Notes: generated by a model from the letters alone, not told the origin. A stretch of 64,000 nt of DNA from Rhizobium leguminosarum (GCF_001679785.1 NZ_CP016286.1:3714001-3778000); one strand, 5' to 3'. Positions 50,317-61,060 are shown, counted from the first letter of the stretch. Numbers and translations are program-made.

Positions 50317-51300
50317 CTATTCGGTGGTGATCGGACGCGTCATCAGCTGCTCTATCGCCTCTGATATATCGAGCTTGCCATCGATGATGGCGGAAATGGC
50401 ATCGGTGATCGGCATGCTGACCTTCAACTCTGCTGCAAGCCGCGAGGCGACAGAGGCGGCAAACGCGCCTTCCACCAGCGCACCCTGCAGGGGATCGGTC
50501 TTTTCGCCGCGCCCGAGCGCGATGCCGAAGCGCAGGTTTCGCGATTGATGGCTCGTTGCCGTCAGCACCAGATCGCCGAGGCCGGAAAGCCCACGCACCG
50601 TATCCGCCTGCCCGCCCTGGGCGACGACGAAACGCGACATTTCGGCAAGCCCGCGCGCAATCAGCGCCGCACGCGCGGAATCGCCGATGCCACCGCCTTC
50701 GACGATGCCGCAGGCGATCGCCAGCACATTCTTCAGAGCGCCGCCGAGCTGCACGCCGATCCGGTCGTTGGAGGCGTAGAGCCGGAAGGTTCGACCCGAT
50801 ATGGCCTGAGCGAGCCGCTCCGCGGTCTCCATGTCGGCTGCAGCAATCGCCATCGCGGTCGGCAGGCCCTTGGCGATATCGGCGGCAAAACCGGGACCGG
50901 AGAGCACGGCGACGGAATGGTCCGGCAGTTCCCGTTCCAGCATGTCGGTCAAAAGATTGCCGGTCGCCCGTTCGATGCCCTTGGCGCAGGTGACGACCAC
51001 AGCATCCTTGGAGAGATAAGGGCCGTATTGCCGCGCCGCATCGGCCTGCGCCTGCGACGGCATCGCAAACAGCACGATGGAGGCACCGGTGATCGCATCC
51101 GCCTCGGCGGAAAATTCCAGCGTATCGGGCAGGAGAATGCCGGGCAGCACCGCATCATGCAGCCGTTCGGCCTTCAGATCGGCAATCAGTGACGGATCAC
51201 GCCCGACGAGTGTCACAGTGCTGCGGCCGGCAAGCGCGATAACGGCGGCAAGCGCCGTGCCGAAAGCCCCCGATCCGACGACGGCGATGTTTTCGCTCAT
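50317..51300 (-). CDS. gpsA: Glycerol-3-phosphate dehydrogenase [NAD(P)+]
   Basis: A 327-residue biosynthetic dehydrogenase that makes sn-glycerol 3-phosphate for phospholipids. The N-terminal [18 protein letters not shown] is the Rossmann motif; the GAKGIER-like [10 protein letters not shown] and the [13 protein letters not shown] block, with the catalytic Lys, are typical. Its ATG overlaps the tsaD stop by four bases (ATGA). Confidence 0.95.
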   Translation of the reverse strand: MSENIAVVGSGAFGTALAAVIALAGRSTVTLVGRDPSLIADLKAERLHDAVLPGILLPDTLEFSAEADAITGASIVLFAMPSQAQADAARQYGPYLSKDAVVVTCAKGIERATGNLLTDMLERELPDHSVAVLSGPGFAADIAKGLPTAMAIAAADMETAERLAQAISGRTFRLYASNDRIGVQLGGALKNVLAIACGIVEGGGIGDSARAALIARGLAEMSRFVVAQGGQADTVRGLSGLGDLVLTATSHQSRNLRFGIALGRGEKTDPLQGALVEGAFAASVASRLAAELKVSMPITDAISAIIDGKLDISEAIEQLMTRPITTE

Positions 51301-52418
51301 GCCTTGGCCCCTCGTTTTCCGAAACCGATCAGCGTTTCCGCATTGGAATCGAGCGGCCAGCGCGAGCGTGGCTGCACGTCGAGCGCATCCGGCGCAGCGC
51401 CGGTCGCCATCCGCTCCAGTCCCGCCCAGGCGATCATCACGGCATTGTCGGTGCAGAGTCTGAGCGGCGGCGCGACGAAGCGGAAGCCGTTCTTGTCGCA
51501 CAGTGCCTGCAGCGTGCCGCGCAGTTCGAGATTGGCGGCGACACCGCCGGCTACGACGAGCGCCGGCTTTTCGCCAGTCGCTGGGCCAGTAGCAGGGAAT
51601 GGCGCCGGAAATTCCGTCTTGAACCGCTGCAGGCCGCGGCCGATACGGTCCCTCAGCGTCCGCGAAACCGCCTTCTGGAACGAGGCGCAGATATCCGCCA
51701 CGTCCTGATCGCTAAGCGGCGCGATATCCTGCGCCGCCTGCCGCACCGCCGTCTTCAGGCCGGAGAAGGAAAAATCGAGCCTTGCCTCGCCGACCAGCGG
51801 CCGCGGAAAATCGAAGCGATCGGGATTGCCGTCCCGCGCCATCCGCTCGACCGCCGGGCCGCCGGGATAGGGCAGGCCGAGCAGCTTTGCCGTCTTGTCG
51901 AAGGCTTCGCCCAGCGCATCGTCGATCGTGGTGCCCCAGCGTTCGTACTGCCCGACACCACGCACCAGGATGAGCTGGGTATGGCCGCCGGAGACAAGCA
52001 GCATCAGATAGGGAAAGGAAAGCCCGTCCGTCAGCCGCGCAGTCAGCGCATGGCCTTCGAGATGGTTGATCGCATAGAGCGGCTTGCCGGCGGCTCTCGC
52101 GATCGCCTTGCCGGTCATCAAGCCCACCAGCAGCCCGCCGATCAGCCCCGGCCCCGACGTGGCGGCGATGGCGTCGACATCGTCGAGCGACACATTGGCG
52201 CGCTTCAGCGCTTCCTCGATCAGCTCGTCCAGCGCTTCGACATGGGCGCGTGCGGCAATCTCTGGCACCACGCCGCCATAGGCGCTATGTTCGTCGAGCT
52301 GGGAAAGCACCACGTCCGACAGCACGTTGGAATGCCCCTCCGCATCGCGCTCGACGACCGCGGCGGCGGTCTCGTCGCAGCTCGTTTCGATGCCAAGGAT
52401 GCGCAGAAAGGGAACCAT
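51297..52418 (-). CDS. tsaD: tRNA N6-adenosine threonylcarbamoyltransferase
   Basis: A 373-residue TsaD, which transfers threonylcarbamoyl to A37 of ANN-decoding tRNAs with TsaB and TsaE. The metal-binding HLEGH motif is at 119-123; [10 protein letters not shown] and SFSGLKTAV are family cores. The ATG at 52418 is used; the open frame runs far upstream but overlaps hemC and is not coding there. It starts 72 bases from divergent hemC and overlaps gpsA by four bases. Confidence 0.97.
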   Translation of the reverse strand: MVPFLRILGIETSCDETAAAVVERDAEGHSNVLSDVVLSQLDEHSAYGGVVPEIAARAHVEALDELIEEALKRANVSLDDVDAIAATSGPGLIGGLLVGLMTGKAIARAAGKPLYAINHLEGHALTARLTDGLSFPYLMLLVSGGHTQLILVRGVGQYERWGTTIDDALGEAFDKTAKLLGLPYPGGPAVERMARDGNPDRFDFPRPLVGEARLDFSFSGLKTAVRQAAQDIAPLSDQDVADICASFQKAVSRTLRDRIGRGLQRFKTEFPAPFPATGPATGEKPALVVAGGVAANLELRGTLQALCDKNGFRFVAPPLRLCTDNAVMIAWAGLERMATGAAPDALDVQPRSRWPLDSNAETLIGFGKRGAKA

Positions 52419-52490
52419 GAAGCCTGTTCGTTGATTGCGATGGGATGGAAACCCGTTTACGAGAACTCCGGTAACAACGGAATAGAGCGG

Positions 52491-53420
52491 ATGCAAACAA
52501 AACCTTTCCGGATCGGCACTCGGGGCAGCCCGCTGGCGCTTGCCCAGGCGCATGAGGCCCGCGACAGGCTGATGGCGGCGCATCATCTGCCCGAGGACAT
52601 GTTCGAGATCGTCGTGCTGACCACCAAGGGCGACCGCATCACCGACCGGTCGCTGGCCGAGATCGGCGGCAAGGGCCTGTTCACCGAAGAGCTCGAACAG
52701 AAGCTTGCCGCCGGCGAGCTGGATTTCGCCGTGCATTCCGCCAAGGACATGGCGACGAAGCTGCCCGAGGGGCTTTATCTCTCCGCCTACCTGCCGCGCG
52801 AGGATATCCGCGACGCCGTCATCGGCCGCACCGCCCGAAAGCTGATCGACCTGCCGCATGGCGCCACCGTCGGTTCCTCGTCGCTCCGCCGCCAGGCGCT
52901 GATCCGCCGCATGCGGCCGGATATCAACGTCGTCACCTTCCGCGGCCTCGTCGAAACGCGCCTGCGCAAGCTCGAAGCGGGCGAGGTGGATGCGACCCTG
53001 CTGGCGCTTGCCGGCCTGAAGCGTCTCGGCAAGGTCGACGTTCTGACCGATATCCTCGACCCCGACACCTTCCCGCCGGCGCCGGCGCAAGGAGCAATCT
53101 GCATCGAAAGCCGCATCGGCGACGCCCGGGTCGACGATCTGCTGGCGCCTGTTAACGATGGCCCGACCTTCGACACCGTCTCCTGCGAACGTGCCTTCCT
53201 CGCCGCGCTCGACGGCTCCTGCCGCACGCCGATCGGCGGTTATGCCGTCTGCGAAGGCGACCTGATCCGGTTCTCCGGCCTCATCATCACCCCCGACGGC
53301 CGCAGCCAGCATGCGGTGACGACCGACGGCCACCGCCGGGATGCCGCGGCCCTCGGCACCCGCGCCGGCCAGGACGTACGCGCCAGGGCCGGCAGCGCCT
53401 TTTTCGACGACTGGCGCTGA
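52491..53420 (+). CDS. hemC: Hydroxymethylbilane synthase
   Basis: A 309-residue porphobilinogen deaminase. The dipyrromethane cofactor Cys244 lies in [10 protein letters not shown], the catalytic Asp86 in HSAKDM, and the substrate Arg cluster in [14 protein letters not shown]. The ATG at 52491 is right after GAGCGG; a longer open frame overlaps tsaD. It opens the hemC-hemD-Mic60-HemY run. Confidence 0.97.
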   Translation: MQTKPFRIGTRGSPLALAQAHEARDRLMAAHHLPEDMFEIVVLTTKGDRITDRSLAEIGGKGLFTEELEQKLAAGELDFAVHSAKDMATKLPEGLYLSAYLPREDIRDAVIGRTARKLIDLPHGATVGSSSLRRQALIRRMRPDINVVTFRGLVETRLRKLEAGEVDATLLALAGLKRLGKVDVLTDILDPDTFPPAPAQGAICIESRIGDARVDDLLAPVNDGPTFDTVSCERAFLAALDGSCRTPIGGYAVCEGDLIRFSGLIITPDGRSQHAVTTDGHRRDAAALGTRAGQDVRARAGSAFFDDWR

Positions 53421-53427
53421 AGCGGCC

Positions 53428-54135
53428 ATGCGCGTGCTCGTCACCCGCCCCGCGCATTCGGCGACTAGAACCGCACAACGTCTGCGCGATATGGGCCACG
53501 AGCCCCTACTGCTCCCGCTGCGTCAGCCGCTGCACGACAGCAATGCCGCCGCAGACGCGCTCGCCATCACCAGTGGCGCAATCGCGGTGACCAGCGCCGA
53601 AGCCATCAGGGTCCTCTCCGCGCTCGGCGAGAAACTTCCCCCGCATCTTGCCCGTCCGCTTTTTGCGGTCGGCGAAACGACGGCGGAAGAGGCGCGCAGC
53701 CTCGGCTTCCGATCGGTCGCCTCATCCCATGGCAACGGCCGTCATCTCGCCGATCTCGTCGCGGCGGACAAACCGGGCATGCTGCTCTACCTCGCTGGCA
53801 CCCCGCGCGCCGAGACTTTTGAAGCAAGATTGCGCGAACTCGGCATCCATTTTTCCGTCGTCGAATGTTATCGTATGCAGCCGGTCGTTCCCGGCCCGGC
53901 TGAGATCGAAGCGATTTTCTCTAGCTCTCGCCCTGAGGCCATTCTCTTCTATTCCCGGCAGACGGCCGAGGATTTCTTTCGCGTGCGGGAACTGCGATCC
54001 GCTGTGCCGGAACACAGCGAAATCCGCCTTTTCTGCCTCAGCGAGGCGGTGACGGAGGGCGTTCCGGCGGCACTCCGAAAAAGCGTAGTGATTTCGCCGA
54101 TGCCGGATGAGAAAAGCCTTTTGTCGCTCCTTTGA
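53428..54135 (+). CDS. hemD: Uroporphyrinogen-III synthase
   Basis: A 235-residue HemD-like protein that closes and inverts ring D. The weakly conserved pattern is seen in [30 protein letters not shown] and FALGRRTAE-type [12 protein letters not shown] segments, consistent with the low identity of the family. It starts seven bases after hemC, and the preceding frame residues are not part of the protein. Confidence 0.9.
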   Translation: MRVLVTRPAHSATRTAQRLRDMGHEPLLLPLRQPLHDSNAAADALAITSGAIAVTSAEAIRVLSALGEKLPPHLARPLFAVGETTAEEARSLGFRSVASSHGNGRHLADLVAADKPGMLLYLAGTPRAETFEARLRELGIHFSVVECYRMQPVVPGPAEIEAIFSSSRPEAILFYSRQTAEDFFRVRELRSAVPEHSEIRLFCLSEAVTEGVPAALRKSVVISPMPDEKSLLSLL

Positions 54136-54224
54136 AGGCTCTAACCGCCCAAATTTGATCTAACCTCTTCCCTTAACTGGCATCACTGTCTAGTTTCGTT
54201 GCAATGCAGAATAAAGAGGACCTC

Positions 54225-55472
54225 ATGGTATCGGGAAACCCGCCACGCCATTCGAAGAGCGCCGACGAGCCGGTCACGATCGACCTCGATGCACAGGAAT
54301 TCGCCGCTGCAGCAGACACAGAAAAACCGGTAGACAATGAAACTGCCGACGCCGACGGCACCGCCGCTGCCGATGTCGACCTGCCGCCCGAAACCGAGAC
54401 TGCGTCGCATGCCGAAGATGAAGAGAAGCCTCTGATGGATGCGCCGGAGGAGGATCCGGCAGCTCCAGAACCTTCCTTCACCCCTCCTCCCGAACAGCCT
54501 GCGCCGAAGAGCGCCGGCACCTCCGGTCTCATTGCCGCCGGCATCTTCGGCGGCCTCGTAGCGCTGCTTGGCGCCGGCGCCATCCAGTATGCGGGTTACC
54601 TCCCTGGCTCCTCCACGCCGCAGACCTCACCGGAGACGGCCGATCTTGCCGGTGAGATCGACGGCCTGAAACAGGCCGTCGCCAACCTTGCTGCCAATCC
54701 GGCAAGCGCGGATGACGGCGAGCTTGCGAAACGCGTCGCTGCGCTGGAAACGGCTGCCAAGGCCCCCGCAGTCGCCGCACCGACGGATTCTGGTAACGTC
54801 GAGGCACTCAACCAGAAGATTGCGGAACTGACCAGTCAGGTCGACCAGCTGCGCTCGACGCTTGCCCAGTCATCCGAGCAGCAAACGACGAACCGCGCCG
54901 ATATCGCCAAGCGCCTCGAAGAGGCCGAAAAGAAGCTGAACGAGCCGCGCGAGGACGTCGCCGTTGCCCGGGCGATCGCCGCTGCCGCCCTGAAGGCGGC
55001 GATCGATCGCGGTGGCCCGTTCCTGGCCGAACTCGACACCTTCGCCGGCGTCGCCCCCGACGATCCAGCCGTCGCCGACCTTAGAGCCTTTGCCGAGACC
55101 GGCATTCCCTCACGCACCGAGCTGGTGGGCGAGGTTCCCGATGTCGCCACCGCGATCGTCGAAGCCGTCAACCAGCCGGATCCGAACCAGAGCTGGTCTG
55201 ACCGGCTGATGTCGAGCGCCAAATCGCTGGTGACCGTTCGTCCCGTCGGCAATATCGAGGGTGAAAGCGTCGAAGCCATCGCCGCCCGCATTGAGGAAAA
55301 GGTGAAGAACGGCGACCTGCCCGGCGCTTCCGCCGAATGGAACAGCCTGCCCGCCCTCGGCAAACAGGCGTCCGCCGCCTTCAAGCAATCGCTCGAAGCC
55401 CGCATTCGCGTCGAGGAACTGGTCGGCGGGGCGCTGTCGAAAGCGGTCTCCGGCACCGGCAAGGAAGGATGA
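54225..55472 (+). CDS. Mitofilin/Mic60-type protein
   Basis: A 415-residue inner-membrane protein. A long acidic, Pro/Ala-rich cytoplasmic N-terminus is followed by one membrane helix (about 97-123: GLIAAGIFGGLVALLGAGAI), a coiled-coil segment (about 180-260, QVDQLRSTL... and RADIAKRLEEAEKKL) and a C-terminal mitofilin-like part. Alphaproteobacterial Mic60 homologues are encoded next to hem genes as here. GAGGACCTC precedes the ATG. Proposed role: membrane curvature and outer-membrane contact; proof is from relatives. Confidence 0.82.
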   Translation: MVSGNPPRHSKSADEPVTIDLDAQEFAAAADTEKPVDNETADADGTAAADVDLPPETETASHAEDEEKPLMDAPEEDPAAPEPSFTPPPEQPAPKSAGTSGLIAAGIFGGLVALLGAGAIQYAGYLPGSSTPQTSPETADLAGEIDGLKQAVANLAANPASADDGELAKRVAALETAAKAPAVAAPTDSGNVEALNQKIAELTSQVDQLRSTLAQSSEQQTTNRADIAKRLEEAEKKLNEPREDVAVARAIAAAALKAAIDRGGPFLAELDTFAGVAPDDPAVADLRAFAETGIPSRTELVGEVPDVATAIVEAVNQPDPNQSWSDRLMSSAKSLVTVRPVGNIEGESVEAIAARIEEKVKNGDLPGASAEWNSLPALGKQASAAFKQSLEARIRVEELVGGALSKAVSGTGKEG

Positions 55473-55476
55473 GACC

Positions 55477-57084
55477 ATGCTGATCCGCCTTGTCGTCTTC
55501 GCCCTCTTCGTGCTGCTTCTTGCCTATGGCTTCTCCTGGCTCGCCGACCGTCCCGGTGACCTCTCGCTGATCTGGGAGGGCCAGATCTACCAGACGAAGC
55601 TGATCGTCGCCGCCAGCGCGATCATCGCGCTGGTCGCCGCCGTGATGATCGCCTGGTGGTTCGTCCGCCTGGTGTGGACCTCGCCGCATTCGGTGACGCG
55701 TTATTTCCGCGCCCGCAAGCGGGACCGCGGTTATCAGGCGCTGTCGACCGGCCTGATCGCCGCCGGCGCCGGCAATGCGCTGCTTGCCCGCAAGATGGCC
55801 GCCCGCTCGCGTGGTCTGATCCGCGCCGATCAGGAACCGCTGATCAACCTGCTCGAGGCCCAGGCCGCCCTGATCGAAGGTCGCCATGATGAGGCGCGCG
55901 CCAAGTTCGAGGCCATGGCCAACGATCCCGAGACGCGCGAGCTCGGTCTGCGCGGCCTCTATCTGGAAGCCCGCCGTCTCGGGGCCAACGAGGCCGCCCG
56001 CCAATATGCCGAAAAGGCTGCCGACAACGCGCCATATCTGCCCTGGGCCGCACAGGCGACGCTCGAATATCGCAGCCAGGCCGGCCGCTGGGATGATGCA
56101 ATTCGCCTGCTCGAACAGCAAAAGGCCGCCCGCGTCGTCGAAAAGGCCGAAGCCAACCGTCTGCACGCCGTCCTTCTGACGGCGCGCGCCGGCGAGAAGC
56201 TGGAAAGCAACCCGACGGGTGCCCGCGACGACGCCCTGCAGGCGTTGAAGCTTGCCGCCGATTTCATTCCGGCAGCCCTCATCGCCGCAAAGGCGCTGTT
56301 CCGCGAAGGCGGCGTCCGCAAGGCCGCCTCGATCCTTGAACAGGCGTGGAAATCGGCACCTCATCCCGAGATCGGCCAAGCCTATGTCAGGGCTCGCAGC
56401 GGCGATTCGACGCTCGACCGGCTGAAGCGCGCCGAGCGGCTGGAAGGGCAGCGCCCGAACAACGTCGAATCCCTTCTCGTCGTCGCCCAGGCAGCCCTCG
56501 ACGCGCAGGAATTCGCCAAGGCTCGCGCCAAAGCGGAAGCAGCGGCCCGCATGCAGCCGCGTGAAGCCGCCTACCTGCTGCTGGCCGACATCGAAGAAGC
56601 CGAGACCGGAGACCAGGGCCGCGTGCGCCACTGGCTGGCCCAGGCGCTCAAGGCGCCGCGCGATCCGGCCTGGGTGGCAGACGGCTTCGTGTCGGACAAA
56701 TGGCTGCCGGTATCGCCCGTGACCGGCCGTCTCGACGCCTTCGAATGGAAGGCGCCCTTCGGCCAGATCGAGGGTGCGCTCGAAGATGGTTCGGCCCCGG
56801 CCTCGATCGAAACGGCTTTGAAGACATTGCCGCCGCTGCGTGACGTCAGGCCGGAAAGCCCGGTCAACGATCATCGCATCATTGAGCTGGAACGCGCCGC
56901 GACGATTGCCGAGGCTGTGCGCCCCACGCCGGCACCAGCAAAACCGAAACCCGCCGAACCCGTGAGCGACAAAGCGCCGGCGCCGAGCGAGGCGAAGCCT
57001 TTCTTTGGCGGACTGCCTGATGATCCCGGCGTTCGCGATCCCAGGGTGGAACCGGAACCCAAGACACGGCTCCGCCTTTTCTGA
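55477..57084 (+). CDS. hemY: HemY N-terminal domain, TPR-type protein
   Basis: A 535-residue protein with two N-terminal membrane helices (about 5-20 and 42-65) and a cytoplasmic TPR-like helical region (about 90-370), matching the HemY family found with hemCD. Despite the name, no enzymatic activity is implied; it is distinct from the protoporphyrinogen oxidase also called HemY. The C-terminal ~100 residues are Pro/Ala-rich and likely disordered. It starts four bases after the Mic60 gene. Confidence 0.88.
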   Translation: MLIRLVVFALFVLLLAYGFSWLADRPGDLSLIWEGQIYQTKLIVAASAIIALVAAVMIAWWFVRLVWTSPHSVTRYFRARKRDRGYQALSTGLIAAGAGNALLARKMAARSRGLIRADQEPLINLLEAQAALIEGRHDEARAKFEAMANDPETRELGLRGLYLEARRLGANEAARQYAEKAADNAPYLPWAAQATLEYRSQAGRWDDAIRLLEQQKAARVVEKAEANRLHAVLLTARAGEKLESNPTGARDDALQALKLAADFIPAALIAAKALFREGGVRKAASILEQAWKSAPHPEIGQAYVRARSGDSTLDRLKRAERLEGQRPNNVESLLVVAQAALDAQEFAKARAKAEAAARMQPREAAYLLLADIEEAETGDQGRVRHWLAQALKAPRDPAWVADGFVSDKWLPVSPVTGRLDAFEWKAPFGQIEGALEDGSAPASIETALKTLPPLRDVRPESPVNDHRIIELERAATIAEAVRPTPAPAKPKPAEPVSDKAPAPSEAKPFFGGLPDDPGVRDPRVEPEPKTRLRLF

Positions 57085-57101
57085 AATGGAACGAAACCCG
57101 C

Positions 57102-57587
57102 ATGTTCGAACGCTTTCAGGCATTCTTCCAGAAGCTCACCGCCGACAACTCGAAGAAAGGTTTCGCCCCTGATGATCCTCGCATCACAGTGGCAGCGCTC
57201 TGCATGCAAGTCATGGAGGCCGACGGTCAGATCAAAGCCAGCGAGAAGAAGCGGCTCCGCAAGCTTCTGAAGGAGCAGTATGCGCTCGACGGCAAGCAGC
57301 TCGATGCTTTGATGGCCGCCGGTCTCGAGGCCGAAAGCTCCGCCGTCGACTATTATCGCTTCACCGCCGACCTGAAGCGCCATCTCAATACCGAGCAACG
57401 GCTGGAGCTGATCGGCATCCTCTGGGACATCGTCTATGCGGATGGCGAACGCAGCGAGATGGAAGACCATGTGATCTGGCGTATCGCCGATCTGCTCGGC
57501 GTCTCCTCGCGCGAGCGCATCCAGAAGCGGCAGGAGGCCGCCGCCAGGGTGACAGATGTCCAGGTTGCGCAAGATGATGCCGACTGA
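57102..57587 (+). CDS. TerB-family protein
   Basis: A 161-residue cytoplasmic TerB-like helical domain protein. The pair of Asp/Glu metal-like motifs MEADGQIKASEKKRL (about 39-53) and YADGERSEMEDHVI (about 110-123) are the family signatures. It is related to tellurite-resistance TerB but without other ter genes here, so a resistance role is not implied. It lies 17 bases after HemY. Confidence 0.85.
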   Translation: MFERFQAFFQKLTADNSKKGFAPDDPRITVAALCMQVMEADGQIKASEKKRLRKLLKEQYALDGKQLDALMAAGLEAESSAVDYYRFTADLKRHLNTEQRLELIGILWDIVYADGERSEMEDHVIWRIADLLGVSSRERIQKRQEAAARVTDVQVAQDDAD

Positions 57588-58329
57588 GCAAAACCCGAAC
57601 CGCGACGGCCGCCCGATCCTCATCGTCCTGCATCAGGAGCGGTCGAGCCCCGGCCGTGTCGGCCAATTGCTCGTCGAAAAGGGCTACCGTCTCGATATCC
57701 GTCGCCCGGTTCTCGGCAAGCCGCTTCCGACAACACTTGAAGACCATGCCGGCGCCGTCGTCTTCGGCGGGCCGATGAGCGCCAATGATCCCGATGACTT
57801 CGTCAAGAAGGAGATCGACTGGATCGACATTCCGCTCCGGGAAAAACGCCCCTACCTCGGTATCTGCCTCGGCGCGCAGATGCTGGTGCGTCATCTCGGC
57901 GGCAAGGTGCAGTCGAATGCCGACGGCTCGACGGAGATCGGCTGGTATCCGCTGCACCCGACCGAGAAGGGCCGCCTGCTGATGCACTGGCCGAAGATGG
58001 TCTATCATTTCCACCGCGAGGGATTCGAGCTGCCGCACGGCGCCGACCTGCTGGCCGAAGGCGATGCCTATCCGAACCAGGCCTTCCGCTACGAGGGCAA
58101 CGCCTGGGGCCTGCAGTTCCATGCCGAACTGACCCGGGTGATGATGCATCGCTGGGTCGTGCATGGCGCCCATCGCTTCATCCTGCCGAACGCCCAGCAG
58201 GGCCGCGAACATCTCGAAGGCCGCATGCTGTTCGACGCGCCGCTGAAAGCCTGGCTGACCGAATTTCTCGACATCGTCTTTGAGGGAAAGACGGCGAAGG
58301 CGACGTCTTCCATCGCTCTTCGCGCTTAA
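57556..58329 (+). CDS. Class I glutamine amidotransferase-like protein
   Basis: A 257-residue GATase-1-type protein. The nucleophile is Cys104 in GICLGAQ and the catalytic His189 and Glu191 are in FHAEL, so a stand-alone GuaA-N-like glutaminase is possible. The ATG at 57556 follows AGGG with six-base spacing and overlaps the TerB gene by 32 bases; ATGs at 57574 and 57577 are alternatives. Function is unknown; a gamma-glutamyl hydrolase or amidotransferase role is possible. Confidence 0.85.
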   Translation: MSRLRKMMPTEQNPNRDGRPILIVLHQERSSPGRVGQLLVEKGYRLDIRRPVLGKPLPTTLEDHAGAVVFGGPMSANDPDDFVKKEIDWIDIPLREKRPYLGICLGAQMLVRHLGGKVQSNADGSTEIGWYPLHPTEKGRLLMHWPKMVYHFHREGFELPHGADLLAEGDAYPNQAFRYEGNAWGLQFHAELTRVMMHRWVVHGAHRFILPNAQQGREHLEGRMLFDAPLKAWLTEFLDIVFEGKTAKATSSIALRA

Positions 58330-58332
58330 TCC

Positions 58333-59580
58333 CTAAATCGATTGCGCTGGGGTAGGCGCGTCGAGCGTATCGATCCCACGCAGTTTGGGGAAACTCGACG
58401 CCCAGATCGCCGCCACGACAAGCGTCCCGACTCCGCCGATGACGACCGCCGGCACCGCGCCGAAGAGCGCGGCCATCGTGCCCGCCCTGAATTCCCCGAG
58501 TTCGTTCGAAGCGCCGACGAAGACCATGTTGACCGCATTGACGCGGCCGCGCAGATGATCCGGCGTCCAGAGCGCAATCAGGCTCTCGCGCACATAGACC
58601 GACACCATGTCGGCCGCCCCCATCAGCGCCAGCGCCGCGATCGAGACCTCGGTGTTGGTCGAGACGCCGAAGATGATCGTTCCGACGCCGAACAGGGCGA
58701 CACCGATGAACATGTAGATGCCGGCGCGATGTCTGAGCGGATAGGCGGCAAGGAAGATCGCCATGACGATGGCGCCAAGTCCCGGTGCGGCGCGCAGCAA
58801 TCCGAGGCCCCAGGGACCGAGGGTGAGGATATCACGTGCGAAGATCGGCATCAGCGCCGTGGCCCCGCCGAGCAGCACGGCGAAGAGATCGAGCGAGATC
58901 GCCCCGAGCACCACCTTTTCGGTGCGGATGAAACTGAAGCCGCCGAGGATCATCGCCCAGCTCTTGGTCTCGCCCGTCGTCTTCTGCACCGGTTTCGGGA
59001 TCATGTAGAGAAGGGCGGCACCGAGCACGGAAAAGATCACCGCCACCGTATAGGCAGTCGGCGCACTGACACCGTAGAGCAGGCCGCCGAACACCGGCCC
59101 GGTAATTGCTGCGAGCTGCCAGGACGACGAATTCCAAGCGATGGCGTTGGAGAGTGCCTCCTCCGGCACGAGATTGGGCGCCAGCGACTGCACTGCCGGC
59201 GACATGAAGGCGCGCTCGATGCCGAAGATCAAAAGCACCGCGAAGACAGGCAGCGGCGTAAAGCTTCCCATCAAAGTCATGACAAGCAGCGCCAGCGTGC
59301 AGAGCGCGCTCACCAGCGAGCAGAGGGCGGCGATCGCCCGGCGATTGTATCGGTCGGCCACCGAACCGGTGACGAGGATGAGCAGCAGCGACGGCAGGAA
59401 CTGCACGAGACCGATCAAGCCGAGATAGATCGCGCTGCCCGTTTGGTCGTACATCTGCCAGCCGACCGCGACGCTGACGATCTGCTGGGAGAAGGAAAGC
59501 AGGAAGCGTGCGAAGAAGAACCGCGTGTAGGACGAATGCCGGAACGCGGCAAAACGGTCTCCGGTGGGCGAAAACGACAT
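58333..59580 (-). CDS. MFS transporter
   Basis: A 415-residue major facilitator with about 10-12 predicted helices and the ADRYNRRAIAALC motif after helix 2 (about 72-84). The C-half TPDHLRGRVNAVNM resembles the MFS_3/EntS-like drug or siderophore exporters. Start 59580 is chosen over an upstream ATG that adds 13 residues. It is convergent with the amidotransferase gene. Confidence 0.88.
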   Translation of the reverse strand: MSFSPTGDRFAAFRHSSYTRFFFARFLLSFSQQIVSVAVGWQMYDQTGSAIYLGLIGLVQFLPSLLLILVTGSVADRYNRRAIAALCSLVSALCTLALLVMTLMGSFTPLPVFAVLLIFGIERAFMSPAVQSLAPNLVPEEALSNAIAWNSSSWQLAAITGPVFGGLLYGVSAPTAYTVAVIFSVLGAALLYMIPKPVQKTTGETKSWAMILGGFSFIRTEKVVLGAISLDLFAVLLGGATALMPIFARDILTLGPWGLGLLRAAPGLGAIVMAIFLAAYPLRHRAGIYMFIGVALFGVGTIIFGVSTNTEVSIAALALMGAADMVSVYVRESLIALWTPDHLRGRVNAVNMVFVGASNELGEFRAGTMAALFGAVPAVVIGGVGTLVVAAIWASSFPKLRGIDTLDAPTPAQSI

Positions 59581-59719
59581 GGATGTTTTCCGAGGAGACG
59601 GGCGCCGGAATAGCGGCAAAGCCGCCCGTTAAACATGATTCACCGTGCGTTTCCACACGGCACTTGCCCGTTTAGTCGCCAATGTCTACATGTCTGTCAA
59701 CAACGAATTGGAGACGATG

Positions 59720-60010
59720 ATGTTTGCGCTGTTTCAAACCATTGATTTGGCTTTGAATATTTACACCTGGATCCTGATTGCCAGTGCCATTTTTTCCTGG
59801 CTCTATGCCTTCAATGTTATCAATTCCAGCAATCAGTTCGTCAATTCGGTCGGCACATTCCTTTATAATGTCACCGAACCGGTGCTGAAGCCGATCCGCA
59901 GCCGGCTGCCGAACCTTGGCGGCATCGACATTTCGCCGATCATCCTGCTGCTGATCATCTTCTTCCTGCGCACCCTGCTTTGGACCACGCTGTACCCGCT
60001 GGTCGCTTGA
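59720..60010 (+). CDS. yggT: YggT-family membrane protein
   Basis: A 96-residue protein with two main membrane helices (about 5-28 and 74-93), and the conserved segment [12 protein letters not shown]5[18 protein letters not shown]. YggT proteins are linked with cell-envelope or osmotic phenotypes; the role is not settled. GGAG is six bases before the second of two ATGs, so 59720 is used. Overlaps the next gene start by four bases (TTGA). Confidence 0.88.
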   Translation: MFALFQTIDLALNIYTWILIASAIFSWLYAFNVINSSNQFVNSVGTFLYNVTEPVLKPIRSRLPNLGGIDISPIILLLIIFFLRTLLWTTLYPLVA

Positions 60011-60318
60011 GCCGTCCCTGGAGCCTTTTCGATGACCATCTGCGCCTCGCCGTCCGGCTGACGCCGAATGGCGGGCGTGACGCGATCGATGGCATCGAGG
60101 CCGACGGCGAAGGTGAAGCCTTCCTGAAGGCACGCGTCGCTGCCGTGCCCGAGAAAGGCAAGGCCAACAAGGCACTCATCCTTTTGATCGCAAAATCCCT
60201 GCGCATTCCCAAATCCAGCGTCAGCCTCGTCTCGGGTGAGACCGCGTGCAAAAAAATCCTCCGGATCGACGGCGATTCGGAGGATTTGGTAAAAAAGCTC
60301 GAGATATTTTTAGGCTGA
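60007..60318 (+). CDS. yggU: DUF167 (YggU) family protein
   Basis: A 103-residue DUF167 protein with [14 protein letters not shown] at the start and [31 protein letters not shown], the family core. The TTG start overlaps the yggT stop (TTGA); an upstream frame extension is not supported. yggT-yggU pairing is common in bacteria. Function unknown. Confidence 0.88.
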   Translation: MSRPWSLFDDHLRLAVRLTPNGGRDAIDGIEADGEGEAFLKARVAAVPEKGKANKALILLIAKSLRIPKSSVSLVSGETACKKILRIDGDSEDLVKKLEIFLG

Positions 60319-60322
60319 GCGA

Positions 60323-60856
60323 TCAGCCTTTCTTCTTGGCGCGCTCGACGGCTTCGAGGATGAGTTCGCCTGCTTCCTTGGAGTCGCCCCAGCCGAAGAT
60401 CTTCACCCACTTGCCGGGTTCCAGATCCTTGTAGTGCTCGAAGAAGTGCTCGATCTGCTTCAGCGTGATCTCGGGAAGATCGGTGTAGTCCTTCACCTTC
60501 TCATAGCGCAGCGTCAGCTTCGGCGACGGCACGGCGATGATCTTCTCGTCCTTGCCGGAATTGTCTTCCATCTTCAGGACGCCGATCGGGCGCACGTTGA
60601 TGACGCAGCCTGGAACCAGCGGGCGGGTGCTGGCGATCAGCACGTCGATCGGGTCGCCATCTTCCGACAGCGTGTGCGGCACGAAACCATAATTGCCCGG
60701 ATAGGTCATCGGCGTATAGAGGAAACGGTCGACCACCAGCGTGCCGGCTTCCTTGTCCATCTCATACTTGATGGGATGACCGCCGACCGGAACCTCAACG
60801 ATAACGTTGACGTCCTCAGGTGGATTGTTGCCGATTGAAATGGCGTCGATGCGCAT
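60323..60856 (-). CDS. ppa: Inorganic pyrophosphatase
   Basis: A 177-residue family I pyrophosphatase. The acidic metal site DGDPIDVLI with further Asp/Lys residues in [13 protein letters not shown] is intact. Start 60856 follows GGGAG at seven bases; upstream in-frame starts belong to no family. It is convergent with yggU, five bases apart. Confidence 0.97.
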   Translation of the reverse strand: MRIDAISIGNNPPEDVNVIVEVPVGGHPIKYEMDKEAGTLVVDRFLYTPMTYPGNYGFVPHTLSEDGDPIDVLIASTRPLVPGCVINVRPIGVLKMEDNSGKDEKIIAVPSPKLTLRYEKVKDYTDLPEITLKQIEHFFEHYKDLEPGKWVKIFGWGDSKEAGELILEAVERAKKKG

Positions 60857-61000
60857 AAGAAACTCCCGCGAGGTTGAATGTGCTGGCAGCCAGATAATCA
60901 GTTTCATGTGGCAACGCAACATCGCACAGCGCCAATGCTTGACTGCACCGGCCCACATTCACATCAAAAGTTTCCAATAGGAGATAGGCGAACATCGACT

Positions 61001-61060
61001 CCAGCGCCGCGGCGTCTTTTCAGACGCCGAGCGCACTGTGGCACCTTGAACGGCCGTTCA
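61001..61060. repeat. Family A palindromic element, copy 3
   Basis: CCAGCGCCGCGGCGTCTTTT followed by CAGACGCCGAGCGCACTGTGGC. The inner GGCGTCT-TTTC-AGACGCC stem is perfect. It ends at the stop codon (61058-61060) of the acetyltransferase gene on the minus strand. Confidence 0.8.

Noticed and set aside
53341..53427. Upstream extension of hemD
   Set aside because: It overlaps the end of hemC in another frame; the ATG at 53428 starts the family N-terminus.
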